Shown: positions 48,196 through 58,209 of the stretch, one piece after another
How the letters are laid out: the number at the start of each line of letters is the position of its first letter
How positions within the stretch are numbered: the first letter of the stretch is position 1
Assembly: GCA_015063805.1 (NCBI GenBank)
Contig: SVTK01000008.1
Location: 53,198-117,197, forward strand
Direction: 5' to 3'
Source of the DNA: Oscillospiraceae bacterium
Lineage (GTDB): Bacteria; Bacillota; Clostridia; Oscillospirales; CAG-272
Length of the DNA: 64,000 nt
Program-made: the position numbers and the translations under genes
The notes under the pieces: generated by a model
Seen by the model: the letters and a program-made list of their open reading frames with translations, nothing else
Databases searched by the model: none
Told to the model about the DNA's origin: nothing

Positions 48196-48746
48196 AACAG
48201 TTGAAGATGCTGCGGCCCTCCGCACCGGTTGCCCCCCGCGCCCTGCCCGAGGGATACCGTATCGTTGCCTACAGCGGTGCTGACGGCGAGGTTGATGAGT
48301 GGGGTGCCATTGTGGCCCAGGGGCTGGTTCGGGTGGAGGACAACGCTGCTGCCTTTGAAAAATATATTCTTCGCTGGCGGGATCTTCGCCCGGAGGAGGA
48401 TCTCTTCTTTGTTGTTGATCCCGACGGCAAGCGGGTGGCCACCATTGTGGGGCTTCGCTATGCCGAGGGACACGGATATATCCACATGGTGGGTTCCCTC
48501 CCCGAATGCAGAGGGAAGGGCATCGGCCACGCCATGCTTGCCCACGCCCTGGCCCATATCGAGAGCCTTGGGGTGACCCACACGGTGCTCACCACCGACG
48601 ATTTCCGCCTTCCCGCCATCAAGCAGTACCTGGATGCGGGTTTCCTTCCCGTACTGCGCCACGATCCCGACAGCGATATGACCGCCCGCTGGGACAAGGT
48701 GCTGGAGGAACTGCACTATCCGCAGGTGGAATACCTGCCCGAGTAA
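48192..48746 (+). CDS. GNAT family N-acetyltransferase
   Basis: GYIHMVGSLPECRGKGIGHAMLAHALAHIESLGVTHTVLTTDDFRLPAIKQYLDAGF; ATGA overlap with nrdR. Confidence 0.9.
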   Translation: MKQLKMLRPSAPVAPRALPEGYRIVAYSGADGEVDEWGAIVAQGLVRVEDNAAAFEKYILRWRDLRPEEDLFFVVDPDGKRVATIVGLRYAEGHGYIHMVGSLPECRGKGIGHAMLAHALAHIESLGVTHTVLTTDDFRLPAIKQYLDAGFLPVLRHDPDSDMTARWDKVLEELHYPQVEYLPE

Positions 48747-48764
48747 ACCGCAGGAGGTGGACCG

Positions 48765-49043
48765 ATGGGAAGCCGAGGCTTGAGCTTTCGATGTGAGGAT
48801 CCCTTCTTCGTGTACTGCAGAAGGCATTTTTGCCCCTGCTGCGGACAGCGGCTCGCCCGCAGGACCGTATCGGAAACGGTGCACTCCGACTCCCCGGCTG
48901 CCCGAAACTATGATTTCGAGCTTGCCGACACGACCGTCCGGGGTGAGGTGAAGTTCATGCACCTGGAGTTTTTCTGCTCCGCCTGCCAAAGGCAGTATAC
49001 GGTGCGGGAACTGAAGGAGAAAAAACATCTGCCTAAACGGTAA
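48765..49043 (+). CDS. Hypothetical zinc-ribbon-like protein
   Basis: 92 aa with CPCCG and CSAC cysteine pairs; GGAGG upstream. Confidence 0.6.
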   Translation: MGSRGLSFRCEDPFFVYCRRHFCPCCGQRLARRTVSETVHSDSPAARNYDFELADTTVRGEVKFMHLEFFCSACQRQYTVRELKEKKHLPKR

Positions 49044-49084
49044 AACGACAGGATGCCGCGCTCAGCGCGGCATCCTGTCGTTTT
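49042..49084. terminator. Bidirectional intrinsic terminator (zinc-ribbon gene / dapB)
   Basis: AAAACGACAGGATGCCGCG-CTCAG-CGCGGCATCCTGTCGTTTT, 19-bp stem. Confidence 0.92.
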
Positions 49085-49095
49085 TTTGTGTTTGA

Positions 49096-49851
49096 TTACA
49101 GCTCTCTGACCATGTCGGGCATGGCGTACATCCCTGCGGACTTACCGGGCAGCCATGCGGCGGCGGCAAGGGCACCGGTGGCGAAAACCTCACGGGAAGC
49201 GGCGCTGTGGGAGAGGGTGATGACCTCATCCCGACCCGCGAACATCACTTCATGCTCGCCCACGATGGTTCCCCCACGCACGGCATGGATGCCGATCTCG
49301 CGCTTGTCCCGCTGACGGCGTACCGCGTGGCGGTCGTAGATATATTCGCTTTCCTCACGCTCCTCGGCAATGGCATCGGCCAGCATCAGGGCGGTACCGC
49401 TGGGGGCGTCCAGCTTGCGGTTGTGGTGCCGCTCGATGATCTCTACGTCAAAGCCGGTGCCGAGGGTTGCGGCGGCGCGGCGGCAGAGCTCGGTGAGCAG
49501 ATTGATGCCCAGGGACATATTGCGGGAGAAAAAGACGGGGATGCGTCGGGCGGCTTCCTGCATGGCAGCGGTTTCCTCGGCGGTGTGCCCGGTGGTGGCC
49601 ACCACAACGGGGAGATTGCGGGCCTGCGCAAATTCCAGCAGGGCAGGGAGGGCCGTGTGATGGGAAAAGTCGATGATCACATCGGCGGTACAGTCGGCGG
49701 GAATTTCGGCAGGGGAGGTGTAGATGGGATAATCAGCAGAACCGCCCAGGGGGTCGATGCCGGCGACAATGCGGTCGCCCCGTTCAGCTGCGGCGTCACA
49801 GACGGCGCGGCCCATACGGCCGAGACAACCGGAGAGAATGATGTTGGTCAT
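49096..49851 (-). CDS. dapB: 4-hydroxy-tetrahydrodipicolinate reductase
   Basis: MTNIILSGCLGRMGRAVCDAA, ERHHNRKLDAPSGTALML. Confidence 0.97.
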   Translation of the reverse strand: MTNIILSGCLGRMGRAVCDAAAERGDRIVAGIDPLGGSADYPIYTSPAEIPADCTADVIIDFSHHTALPALLEFAQARNLPVVVATTGHTAEETAAMQEAARRIPVFFSRNMSLGINLLTELCRRAAATLGTGFDVEIIERHHNRKLDAPSGTALMLADAIAEEREESEYIYDRHAVRRQRDKREIGIHAVRGGTIVGEHEVMFAGRDEVITLSHSAASREVFATGALAAAAWLPGKSAGMYAMPDMVREL

Positions 49852-49889
49852 GGTTGTACGTCCTTGATTTTGGTGTTTTGGGGAAGGGC

Positions 49890-50783
49890 TCAGAGCAGAC
49901 CGTGCTTCTTCATGGCGGCGGTCAGTCTTGCGCGGTTGGCGTCCTCCATCTCGCACAGGGGAAGACGGAACTCCTCGGTGCAGAAGCCCAGCATAGCCAT
50001 GGCGGTCTTTGCGGGAACGGGATTGACCTCGCAGAAGAGGGCGTCGATGAGATCCAGCAGCTTCAGCTGCATCTCGGTTGCCCGTGCAGCGTTGCCGCCC
50101 AGGTAATCGGCCACGATGTCGTGGGTTTCTTTGGGCATCACATTGGAGAGCACCGAAATGACACCCTTGCCGCCCAGGGACAGGATGGGCACGATCTGGT
50201 CATCGTTGCCCGAGTAGATATCGAGATCACGGCCGCACTCTGCGGCGAGGGCGGCCACGGCGCTGATGTTGCCCGAGGCCTCCTTGACGGCTACAATGCG
50301 CTCGTGCTTGGCCAGCTCCTTGTACACCGAGAGGGGAATGTTCACGCCGGTGCGGGAGGGCACGTTGTAGAGGATAATGGGCTTGTTGGTGGCATCTGCC
50401 GTTTCCATAAAGTTTTTGATCAGGCCCTTGGGGGTAGCCTTGTTGTAGTAGGGGGTGACCAGCAGCAGCGCGTCGGCACCTGCATCGCAGGCGGCGCGGG
50501 AAAGCTCGATGCCGTAGGCGGTATCGTTGGAGCCGGTGCCGGCAATGACGGGGACTCTGCCTGCCACGGTTTCCACAGCGTGGGCAACCAGGTCACAGTG
50601 CTCCTCGTGGGTCAGGGTAGCGGCCTCGCCGGTGGTGCCTGCGACAACAATGGCATCGGTGCCCCGGGCAATCTGATCCTCAAGAATGCGGTCAAAGGCG
50701 GGGTAGTCGATCTGCCCATTGCGGAAGGGGGTGACGACGGCGACAGCGGCGCCCGTAAAGATGGTAGGTTTTGTCATGGACAT
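49890..50783 (-). CDS. dapA: 4-hydroxy-tetrahydrodipicolinate synthase
   Basis: FTGAAVAVVTPFRNGQIDY, VAGTTGEAATLTHEEH, PIILYNVPSRTGVNI, AVKEASGN; start MSMTKP after AAGGAAG. Confidence 0.97.
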   Translation of the reverse strand: MSMTKPTIFTGAAVAVVTPFRNGQIDYPAFDRILEDQIARGTDAIVVAGTTGEAATLTHEEHCDLVAHAVETVAGRVPVIAGTGSNDTAYGIELSRAACDAGADALLLVTPYYNKATPKGLIKNFMETADATNKPIILYNVPSRTGVNIPLSVYKELAKHERIVAVKEASGNISAVAALAAECGRDLDIYSGNDDQIVPILSLGGKGVISVLSNVMPKETHDIVADYLGGNAARATEMQLKLLDLIDALFCEVNPVPAKTAMAMLGFCTEEFRLPLCEMEDANRARLTAAMKKHGLL

Positions 50784-50940
50784 GGGGAATCTTCCTTTCG
50801 AACAGATGAGAATTGGCCGTTTTGCAGGGGGAAAACGGGCAAAACCGCAGAAAAAATAAAAAAACCGGTTGAAAACCAGCTGTACTTGTAATATAATAGA
50901 CCTGCGCGGCAGAAAAGACCGCCGACGACTCATTACAATA

Positions 50941-51112
50941 CAGATAGCTCTCCATCAAATAAATTGACGACAGTCCGTCAGCTCTTAACCAAGCGGACCA
51001 GCGGCCGCCCCTGCTGCGGGGAAACCACTTCGGCGGTCTGCGCTCGCACACCACCTCAAACGGCCGCAGCGACCTCGGTGATGCGCGGTCACAATCCGCG
51101 CCTCTATCAATA
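50941..51112 (-). ncRNA. Lysine riboswitch (L-box) upstream of dapA
   Basis: Minus strand: TTGATAGAGGCGCGG..CCGCGCATCACCGAGGTCGC..CGCCGAAGTGG..GCTGGTCCGCTTGG..GACTGTCGTCAA..GATGGAGAGCTATC, matching conserved L-box elements and the P1 pairing GATAG/CTATC. Confidence 0.92.
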
Positions 51113-51234
51113 AGTATATGTGCCGCACCCGATGTGGGTACGGGGATATAGTAACATAAAGCGTGTCGGTTGTCAATGCTTTTGGAGAAATTTTATTGCA
51201 ATTTACACAAATACGGAATACACGGAGACAGCTT

Positions 51235-52308
51235 ATGCCCATCATCAACGAAAAACCCAAGACCGATCTGCGCACCGCAGACTTTGCCTATGATCTTCCC
51301 CCCGAGCTGATCGCACAGCATCCCGCCCCGCGCCGGGACGAGTCCCGCCTCATGGTCATTGACCGCGGCGAGGGTACCGTCACCCATCGGCATTTTTACG
51401 ATATTCTCGATTATCTGCAGCCGGGGGACATCCTGGTGGTGAATGATTCCAAGGTCATTCCCGCCCGGCTGTACGGTCATGCGGAGGGCCGCCCCGAAGC
51501 GGCCATTGAGCTGCTTCTTCTGCGCAATCACGGCCTTGACCGCTGGGAGACCCTGGTGCGCCCCGGCAAGCGGGCGCGGGTGGGGATGCGGGTTGTGTTC
51601 GGCGGCGGTATGCTTACTGCCGAGGTGGAGGATATCGTGGAGGAAGGGAACCGCATTGTCCGCTTCGAATATGACCGCGAAAAATACGCCAACGTCTACG
51701 AGATCCTGCACGAGATCGGACTGATGCCCCTGCCGCCCTACATCACCGAGCAGCTGGGGGATAATTCCCGCTATCAGACGGTATACGCCCGTGAGGAGGG
51801 ATCTGCGGCTGCCCCCACCGCCGGTCTGCATTTTACTCCTGAGCTGCTGGAGAAGATCAAAGCCAAGGGGATTGCCGTCGCTCCTGTGATGCTTCATGTA
51901 GGATTGGGGACTTTCCGCCCCGTCAAGGCAGACCGGGTGGACGAGCACGTGATGCACACCGAATATTTCAGCGTCAGCGAGGAAACCGCCGCCCTGATCA
52001 ACGCCCGCCGGGCTGCGGGGGGGCGGATCATTGCGGTGGGAACCACCTCCTGCCGCACCCTGGAGAGCGTCACCGACGAGGCCGGCATCGTGCACCCCAT
52101 GTCGGGAGACACGGGGATCTTCATCTTCCCCGGCTACCGATTCAAAGCGGTGGACGCTCTGATCACCAATTTCCACCTGCCCGAGAGCACTCTGCTCATG
52201 CTGGTTTCGGCCTTCTACAGCCGGGAGAAAATGCTGGAGGCATACCGCACGGCGGTGGAGGAGAAGTACCGCTTCTTCTCCTTCGGGGATGCCATGTTCA
52301 TTCATTGA
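51235..52308 (+). CDS. queA: S-adenosylmethionine:tRNA ribosyltransferase-isomerase
   Basis: [52 protein letters not shown]. Confidence 0.97.
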   Translation: MPIINEKPKTDLRTADFAYDLPPELIAQHPAPRRDESRLMVIDRGEGTVTHRHFYDILDYLQPGDILVVNDSKVIPARLYGHAEGRPEAAIELLLLRNHGLDRWETLVRPGKRARVGMRVVFGGGMLTAEVEDIVEEGNRIVRFEYDREKYANVYEILHEIGLMPLPPYITEQLGDNSRYQTVYAREEGSAAAPTAGLHFTPELLEKIKAKGIAVAPVMLHVGLGTFRPVKADRVDEHVMHTEYFSVSEETAALINARRAAGGRIIAVGTTSCRTLESVTDEAGIVHPMSGDTGIFIFPGYRFKAVDALITNFHLPESTLLMLVSAFYSREKMLEAYRTAVEEKYRFFSFGDAMFIH

Positions 52309-52321
52309 CGGGGAGATGCAT

Positions 52322-53278
52322 ATGAAACCGAAAATTCTCTGTATCGTCGGCCCCACGGCCAGCGGAAAGAGCGGACTCGCCCTGGCACTGGCGCGGCGGT
52401 TTCGCGGGGAGATCGTTTCCTGCGACTCCATGCAGATTTACCGCAGAATGGATATCGGTACCGCCAAGGCCACTTCCGCTGAGCAGGCGGAGGTTCTCCA
52501 TCACCTGCTGGATCTGGTGGAGCCGGATGCATCCTTCTCGGCGGCCGATTTTGTATCGGCGGCACAGACTGCCATCGCCGACATCACGGCGAGGGGAAAT
52601 TTGCCCATCCTCTGCGGTGGAACGGGACTGTATCTGGACAGTCTTCTGCGGCCCACAGCTTATGCCGCCCCGCCCCCCGATCCCGCCCTGCGGGCAGAGT
52701 TGACCGAACAGCTGGCAGAGTCCGGCCCCGAGGCGATGCACGCAAAGCTGGCAGAGTTGGATCCCGATGCTGCGGCGGCTGTTCATCCCAACAACACCAA
52801 GCGGGTACTCCGGGCGCTGGAGATCTGCCTCTCCTCGGGGAAGACCAAGAGTGAATTTGATGCCGAATCGGTGGTTGGGGAATGTCCCTACGAGGCTTGC
52901 GTGATCGGTTTGCGCTGGCCGAGAGCCGAGCTGAATGCCCGCATCGACGAACGGGTGGATGCCATGCTGAAGGACGGGCTTGCCGAGGAAACAGCGGCCC
53001 TGCTGGCGGCGGGCTATCTTGCCCCCGACACCACAGCGGGACAGGCCATCGGCTACAAGGAAATCCTGCCCTTTTTGCGGGGAGAAGAGCCCCTGGCGGT
53101 ATCGGCCGAGCGGCTGAAGATCGCCACCCACCGCTATGCCAAGCGGCAGATGACCTGGTTCGGCGCAAAGCCCTATGTGCGATGGATCGATTGCGAAGGC
53201 CGGAATTTTGAAGAGATTGTAAACATTGCGGCAGATATCTTCATCTGCACGCAGGATTGTGGTAAAATAAACGAATAA
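52322..53278 (+). CDS. miaA: tRNA dimethylallyltransferase
   Basis: ILCIVGPTASGKSGLALALARR, VSCDSMQIYRRMDIGTAK, GGTGLYLDSLL. Confidence 0.97.
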   Translation: MKPKILCIVGPTASGKSGLALALARRFRGEIVSCDSMQIYRRMDIGTAKATSAEQAEVLHHLLDLVEPDASFSAADFVSAAQTAIADITARGNLPILCGGTGLYLDSLLRPTAYAAPPPDPALRAELTEQLAESGPEAMHAKLAELDPDAAAAVHPNNTKRVLRALEICLSSGKTKSEFDAESVVGECPYEACVIGLRWPRAELNARIDERVDAMLKDGLAEETAALLAAGYLAPDTTAGQAIGYKEILPFLRGEEPLAVSAERLKIATHRYAKRQMTWFGAKPYVRWIDCEGRNFEEIVNIAADIFICTQDCGKINE

Positions 53279-53291
53279 TCCGAAGGGAGGG

Positions 53292-54557
53292 ATGAGCGTG
53301 AAACTGGGCATGGATACCGACTATCTCAAGCGCGTTTTTTTGTATTTCTGCGCGGCGGTTTTGACGGTGTTTCTGATGTTCTATCTCTGCTATCACCTCT
53401 TCAACGGGTTTGCCCCCGAAATTGTCACCGAAATGGCGGTGGAGGCATCGGCTGAGGACACGCTGACTCTGGAGGGATACCTTTTCCGGGATGAAACGGT
53501 GGTGTATTCTTCTTGGAACGGTACCGTGAATTACGCCGTTGCCGACGGAGCCCGGGTGGGAACCGGCGATGTGCTGGCCAGGGTCTATGCCGCATCCGAT
53601 GACGGCAGCATCCGCCGGCGAAGGGCGGAGATTGACGATCAGATCGAACTGCTGGAGGCCAGCAATATCGGAGAGGGCGTGGTGATTTCGGATACTGCCG
53701 CTACCGATACCCGAATTGACAGCCAGCTTTATGCTCTCCGGGATGATTTGGCGGATGGCCGTTACGACTACGCCCGGCGCGGGCTGGATGCCCTTCTGAT
53801 CCAGCTGAACAAACGGGAGATTATCACCGGAGCAGTGCAGAATTACAACGATCGCATCGCAGCGCTGGAGGCGGAAAAGAACGCGCTGACCGCGCAATTC
53901 AGTGGGGATGTTCAGGAGATTACCGGGGCGCATTCGGGCTACTTTTTCTACGGTGTGGACGGATACGAAAGCCTGTTTGACGCGAATGCGTTGGGGACCA
54001 TGACCCTGGATGATTTTGAGGCCTTGAGAGGGAAGGAGCCCCTTCCCGCTGCTGCCGGTGCAGTGGGCAAACTGCTGGACGGTTATACCTGGTATGTTGC
54101 CGTTCCCACTGAGCGCAGCCTGCTGGATCGCTTTGACGAAGGGAAAAACTACCGTCTGACCTTCCCGTACAATTACAACCTCACCCTGGAGATGACCCTT
54201 TCCCGTGTCATCACCGAACACGAGCGTGAGGATGCGGTGCTGATTTTCGCCTGTACCGCCATGCCCGAAGGGTTCTCGTACCTGCGTGTGCAAAATGTGA
54301 AAATTACCATGCAGGCGCAGATCGGTCTTCTGGTGCCTGAGGAGGCCGTCCGCATCGTGGACGGCGTGACAGGTGTCTATGTCCTGCACGGCGGCAAGGT
54401 GGAGTTCCGCCGCATTGTGATTCTTTTGCAGCGGGATGGGGACTGTATTGTGGATGCCGATCTGAAGGCAGAGAAGGAAGAGATTCCTTTTCTTGCCGCC
54501 CATGAACATATCATCACCGCGGGTAAGGACCTGTACGACGGCAAAGTACTGAACTGA
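53292..54557 (+). CDS. HlyD-like membrane-fusion domain protein of the ylm/division cluster
   Basis: N-terminal TM, barrel-sandwich-like segments, immediately upstream of yggS-sepF. Confidence 0.7.
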   Translation: MSVKLGMDTDYLKRVFLYFCAAVLTVFLMFYLCYHLFNGFAPEIVTEMAVEASAEDTLTLEGYLFRDETVVYSSWNGTVNYAVADGARVGTGDVLARVYAASDDGSIRRRRAEIDDQIELLEASNIGEGVVISDTAATDTRIDSQLYALRDDLADGRYDYARRGLDALLIQLNKREIITGAVQNYNDRIAALEAEKNALTAQFSGDVQEITGAHSGYFFYGVDGYESLFDANALGTMTLDDFEALRGKEPLPAAAGAVGKLLDGYTWYVAVPTERSLLDRFDEGKNYRLTFPYNYNLTLEMTLSRVITEHEREDAVLIFACTAMPEGFSYLRVQNVKITMQAQIGLLVPEEAVRIVDGVTGVYVLHGGKVEFRRIVILLQRDGDCIVDADLKAEKEEIPFLAAHEHIITAGKDLYDGKVLN

Positions 54558-54578
54558 TTTCTACGGAGGAACCGATAC

Positions 54579-55280
54579 ATGAATATTACCGATCTGGAGC
54601 TGAATTTTGCCGAGGTGCGTGCTGAGATCGAAGCGGCGCGCCTGTCGGCGGGGCGGGAGGATGAGGTCCTTCTGCTGGCCGCCGCCAAGTCGGCTACCCC
54701 GGAACAACTCTGTTATGCCCACGAAAAGCTGGGCCTGACTGATATCGGGGAAAATCGGGTGAACCAGCTGCTGGAGCGCTGGCCCCTGCTTCCCCGGAGC
54801 CTGAGGGTGCACTTCATCGGCAGTCTGCAGACCAACAAGGTCAAATACATCATCGACAAGGTGTGCATGATCCATTCGCTGGACAGCGAGCGTCTGGCCG
54901 CCGAGATCGAGCGACAGGCGGCCAAACGGGATCTGACCATGGACGTACTGGTGGAGATCAACTCCGGCCGGGAGGAAAGCAAGGGAGGGATCATGCCCGA
55001 GGAAGCGGCGGATTTCTGCCGTTCTCTCTCCGCTTACCCCCACCTGAATCTGCGCGGATTCATGACAATGGCCCCGAAATGCGAAAAAAAAGAAGATTTT
55101 TTGAAATATTTTGCAGAAACTTCGTCTTTGACGCTTGACATTTGGCAAAAAAAATTGGATAATATAAATAGGCCTGTTCTGTCCATGGGGATGAGCGACA
55201 GCTTTTCGGCCGCAATCGCTTGCGGTTCTACCATGGTTCGGGTCGGCAGACGACTCTTCGCAGCCCGGGGCGAAAATTGA
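54579..55280 (+). CDS. YggS/YlmE family PLP-binding protein
   Basis: VLLLAAAKSATPEQLCYA, GENRVNQLLERW, HFIGSLQTNKVKYI, MGMSDSFSAAIACGSTMVRVGRRLF. Confidence 0.95.
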   Translation: MNITDLELNFAEVRAEIEAARLSAGREDEVLLLAAAKSATPEQLCYAHEKLGLTDIGENRVNQLLERWPLLPRSLRVHFIGSLQTNKVKYIIDKVCMIHSLDSERLAAEIERQAAKRDLTMDVLVEINSGREESKGGIMPEEAADFCRSLSAYPHLNLRGFMTMAPKCEKKEDFLKYFAETSSLTLDIWQKKLDNINRPVLSMGMSDSFSAAIACGSTMVRVGRRLFAARGEN

Positions 55281-55357
55281 CGGGCGGCGGTGTGCCGTAT
55301 TTTTTGCGTATACTTTTCAGAAAAGAATGATATTATAGAACCGGAGGAACATAATTC

Positions 55358-55918
55358 ATGGGAATGTTAGACAAGTTCAGAAACAAGGTGACCAATACCC
55401 AGGATCAGTACGATCCCTACAACGATGAGGCTTACGGCAGCGTGTTCGGCGAGGCCGAGGATGCCTATGCCCAGAACAACCAGGGCTACGGTGACCAGGG
55501 CTACTACAATGAGCAGCCTGCATACGGTGAGCAGATGAATGCTTCCGCACCGATGAACAGCGCACCTGCCAGTGCGGGAATGGCTCTGTCCGGCTCTGCG
55601 ATTGAGCTGAAGGTGGTTAAGCCCACCGAGTTCAAGAATGCTTCTCAGATCGCAGACCATCTGCTCAACAACCGCACCGTTGTTCTGAATCTTGAGGCTA
55701 CCGATAAGGAGAACGCTCGCCGTCTCATCGACTTCCTGACCGGCGTAGCTTACTCCATTGACGGCCAGATCAAGCGCGTTGCCAACAATGCCTATGTGAT
55801 TACGCCCAACAATGTGGACATCAGCGGCGACCAGATGCGCCGTTCTCAGCAGGCTCAGGCCCAGGCTCAGGCACAGCCTCAGCAGCCTGCCGCTGAGGAG
55901 TTCTACGACCTCGCATAA
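55358..55918 (+). CDS. sepF: Cell division protein SepF
   Basis: KVVKPTEFKNASQIADHLLNNRTVVLNLEATDKENARRLIDFLTGVAYSIDGQIKRV. Confidence 0.96.
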   Translation: MGMLDKFRNKVTNTQDQYDPYNDEAYGSVFGEAEDAYAQNNQGYGDQGYYNEQPAYGEQMNASAPMNSAPASAGMALSGSAIELKVVKPTEFKNASQIADHLLNNRTVVLNLEATDKENARRLIDFLTGVAYSIDGQIKRVANNAYVITPNNVDISGDQMRRSQQAQAQAQAQPQQPAAEEFYDLA

Positions 55919-56015
55919 TCGGAATTAACCATAACCTGATCGGTTTCGGATCAAGGCGGCAGACACAGTTACGCCCGAATTTCGGGTGTAGCTTTGTTTG
56001 GCTTGCTCTCCGATC

Positions 56016-56066
56016 AAAGTCGGCAGCCGCGAATTGGGTCATTGCCACTTGCCGCTGCCGGCTTTT
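56016..56066 (+). terminator. Terminator/attenuator-like hairpin between sepF and yggT
   Basis: AAAGTCGGCAGC-...-GCTGCCGGCTTTTCTTGTTTT, 12 pairs with one G-U. Confidence 0.5.
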
Positions 56067-56137
56067 CTTGTTTTGGTGGGTTCCGGATAAAAACTTCGCT
56101 TCCTGCAGATTCCTCTGCAGAGGAAAGGATCATTCCC

Positions 56138-56416
56138 TTGTCCGAAATTTTGTATGTAGTGGCCTCCTTTGTGGATGTGCTGCTCACGGTGATGTACTTT
56201 GCTCTTTTTGCCCGCGCGATCAGCACTTGGCTTCCCCTTGATGAGGAAGGCCCTATCGTCAACTTCCTTTATATGGTCACCGAGCCGGTGGTCATGCCCA
56301 TCCGTGCCGTGCTGGAAAATTTTGAGTTTTTTCAGAACTCGCCTCTGGATTTTTCCACCTTTATTGCTATGCTGCTTGTGCTGGCAGTGCAGGGTCTGCT
56401 GGGGATTTTCGTGTGA
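56138..56416 (+). CDS. YggT family protein
   Basis: ILYVVASFVDVLLTVMYFALFARAISTWLP...VTEPVVMPIRAVL; TTG start after GAAAGGATCATTCCC. Confidence 0.88.
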   Translation: MSEILYVVASFVDVLLTVMYFALFARAISTWLPLDEEGPIVNFLYMVTEPVVMPIRAVLENFEFFQNSPLDFSTFIAMLLVLAVQGLLGIFV

Positions 56417-57210
56417 TGGAACGGAACGAGGAGCTTCTGCTTCGCGCCAGAATTGCCGAGCTTGACGGCGGGGCGGAGCGGGGGATGCTTTGCTTTACCC
56501 GCTATCTCACCCCCCGGGAGCAGATGCTTGCCCGCAATGTGCGGGGGAGCGTACGCCGCTTCGTCTGGGGAGGTTATCCCGATGCCGAACGGCGGCGGAT
56601 CTTTTTTGTCCCCGATTATGTGGGGGAGGGCGGAGATGACCCCCAGGCAGAAATTGATGCCCTGCGTGTCTTTTTCGCTGAAGAGTTTGATGCCGCCATG
56701 ACCCGGCTTCGCATTACGGGAAGCGGCTTCCGTACCCTGACGCACCGGGATTATCTCGGCTCCGTCTTAGCGCTGGGGATTACCCGTGAGGTGCTGGGGG
56801 ACATTGTTGTGCTTGACGATTATGCTGCGGTGCTTTTCTGTGATGAGAAGATCGCGGCATACCTGCTGACGGCCCTGGAGCGCATCGGCAATGATAAGGT
56901 GAAGGTCAGCCTGGATGCGGCCGACACCCCGCTGCCGCCCCGCGCCACCGCGCCCATCAGCGATACCATCGCCTCACCCCGCCTTGACTGCGTGGTGGCG
57001 GCGCTGATCAACCTCAGCCGCGAGAAGGCCCAGGCCATGATCCGCGGGGGAGAGGTCGAACTGAATTTTGCCCCGGAAGAGCGAACCGATGCCGAGGTGC
57101 GGGAGGGCGATATGCTTTCTCTGCGCGGCCACGGCCGCTTTGTGGTCCGCTCCATCGGCGGACAAACCAAGCGGGGACGGCTGAGGTTGTCCGCCGCAAA
57201 ATACATTTAA
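56413..57210 (+). CDS. YlmH-like S4-domain RNA-binding protein
   Basis: C-terminal S4 'SPRLDCVVAALINLSREKAQAMIRGGEVELNF...VREGDMLSLRGHGRFVV'. Confidence 0.92.
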   Translation: MMERNEELLLRARIAELDGGAERGMLCFTRYLTPREQMLARNVRGSVRRFVWGGYPDAERRRIFFVPDYVGEGGDDPQAEIDALRVFFAEEFDAAMTRLRITGSGFRTLTHRDYLGSVLALGITREVLGDIVVLDDYAAVLFCDEKIAAYLLTALERIGNDKVKVSLDAADTPLPPRATAPISDTIASPRLDCVVAALINLSREKAQAMIRGGEVELNFAPEERTDAEVREGDMLSLRGHGRFVVRSIGGQTKRGRLRLSAAKYI

Positions 57211-57234
57211 TTTCAAGGAAAGGCAGGTGCCGCT

Positions 57235-58152
57235 GTGAACAGCATCACCGAATTCAAACGCGAGTTTTCCCGCGCTATGCGGGGCTACAGTCCCGAAGAG
57301 GTTGACGCAGCCATTGAAATGCTGGTTTCCTACGGCGCCGAGCTGGAATCGGCCAATGCCGAGTTCGCCGAGGTCAACGATAGCCTGCTCCAGCAGAACG
57401 AAACTGCAGCTGCCGAACTTGACCGCCTGCGCAGTGAAAATTCCGCTTTGCGGGAAGAGGCCAAGAGTCTGCATGAAGAGCTTGAAAGCAGCCGTGCGGG
57501 CCTTGCTGAAATGAAGCAGCGTCTGGCTGAGGCGAATGCCCGGGCCGACAGCCTGCGCACCGATGCAGAGTCCGTCCTTGGCGAAATTACCGCGCGCTGC
57601 GATGCCGAGGAAAAGCGCTATGCCGCACTGACACGCAAAACCGCTGCCCTGACCGAGGCGGTGCGTGCGTTGTATGCTGAGCATATGCAGGCTATCGATG
57701 CGCTGAGCGAGGCAAATCCGGCTCCTGCCCCCGTTTCTGAGCCTCCCGTTGTCCCCCGGCCGACGATCCGCCGCGCCGCTATGGTAGCTGCGGCGATTGT
57801 TCCTGAGCCGGAAGAGCCCGAAATCCAGTCCCCCCATGCAATTCCCCGCGCACCCCGCCGGCAGGTGGCTTCTTCCCCTTGCGCGGAATCTCCCGTCGAG
57901 TCTGCGGCTGTCGAGTCCGAGATTTCCGCAGAACCCGTGCAAGAGACAGAGGAGGCACCTACCCGTCAGTTTTCCATCCCCACCGAGACGGTGACGATGG
58001 ATGTTGAGTCGGCTAAGGTGGATGCCGTTTACCGCCCTGTCAAGCCTTCGGCCATGAAGGTGATCCGGGACACCGACGCAGAAAAGACCCCCACCCATAG
58101 CTTTGCAGCCGTCCGCCGCACCCTGGATGAGATCGGCACGAAATTGAAATAA
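57235..58152 (+). CDS. divIVA: DivIVA domain protein
   Basis: 'ITEFKREFSRAMRGYSPEEVDAAIEMLVSYGAELE' and coiled coil; GTG start. Confidence 0.85.
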   Translation: MNSITEFKREFSRAMRGYSPEEVDAAIEMLVSYGAELESANAEFAEVNDSLLQQNETAAAELDRLRSENSALREEAKSLHEELESSRAGLAEMKQRLAEANARADSLRTDAESVLGEITARCDAEEKRYAALTRKTAALTEAVRALYAEHMQAIDALSEANPAPAPVSEPPVVPRPTIRRAAMVAAAIVPEPEEPEIQSPHAIPRAPRRQVASSPCAESPVESAAVESEISAEPVQETEEAPTRQFSIPTETVTMDVESAKVDAVYRPVKPSAMKVIRDTDAEKTPTHSFAAVRRTLDEIGTKLK

Positions 58153-58209
58153 CCATCTTACATCGAAAATTCGGCAGAAATGCCTTTACCGCAAAGGAGA
58201 CCATGTCAA

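Noticed and set aside
58141-58209. T-box leader upstream of ileS
   Set aside because: The divIVA-ileS spacer is only about 57 nt with no T-box landmark sequence or terminator.
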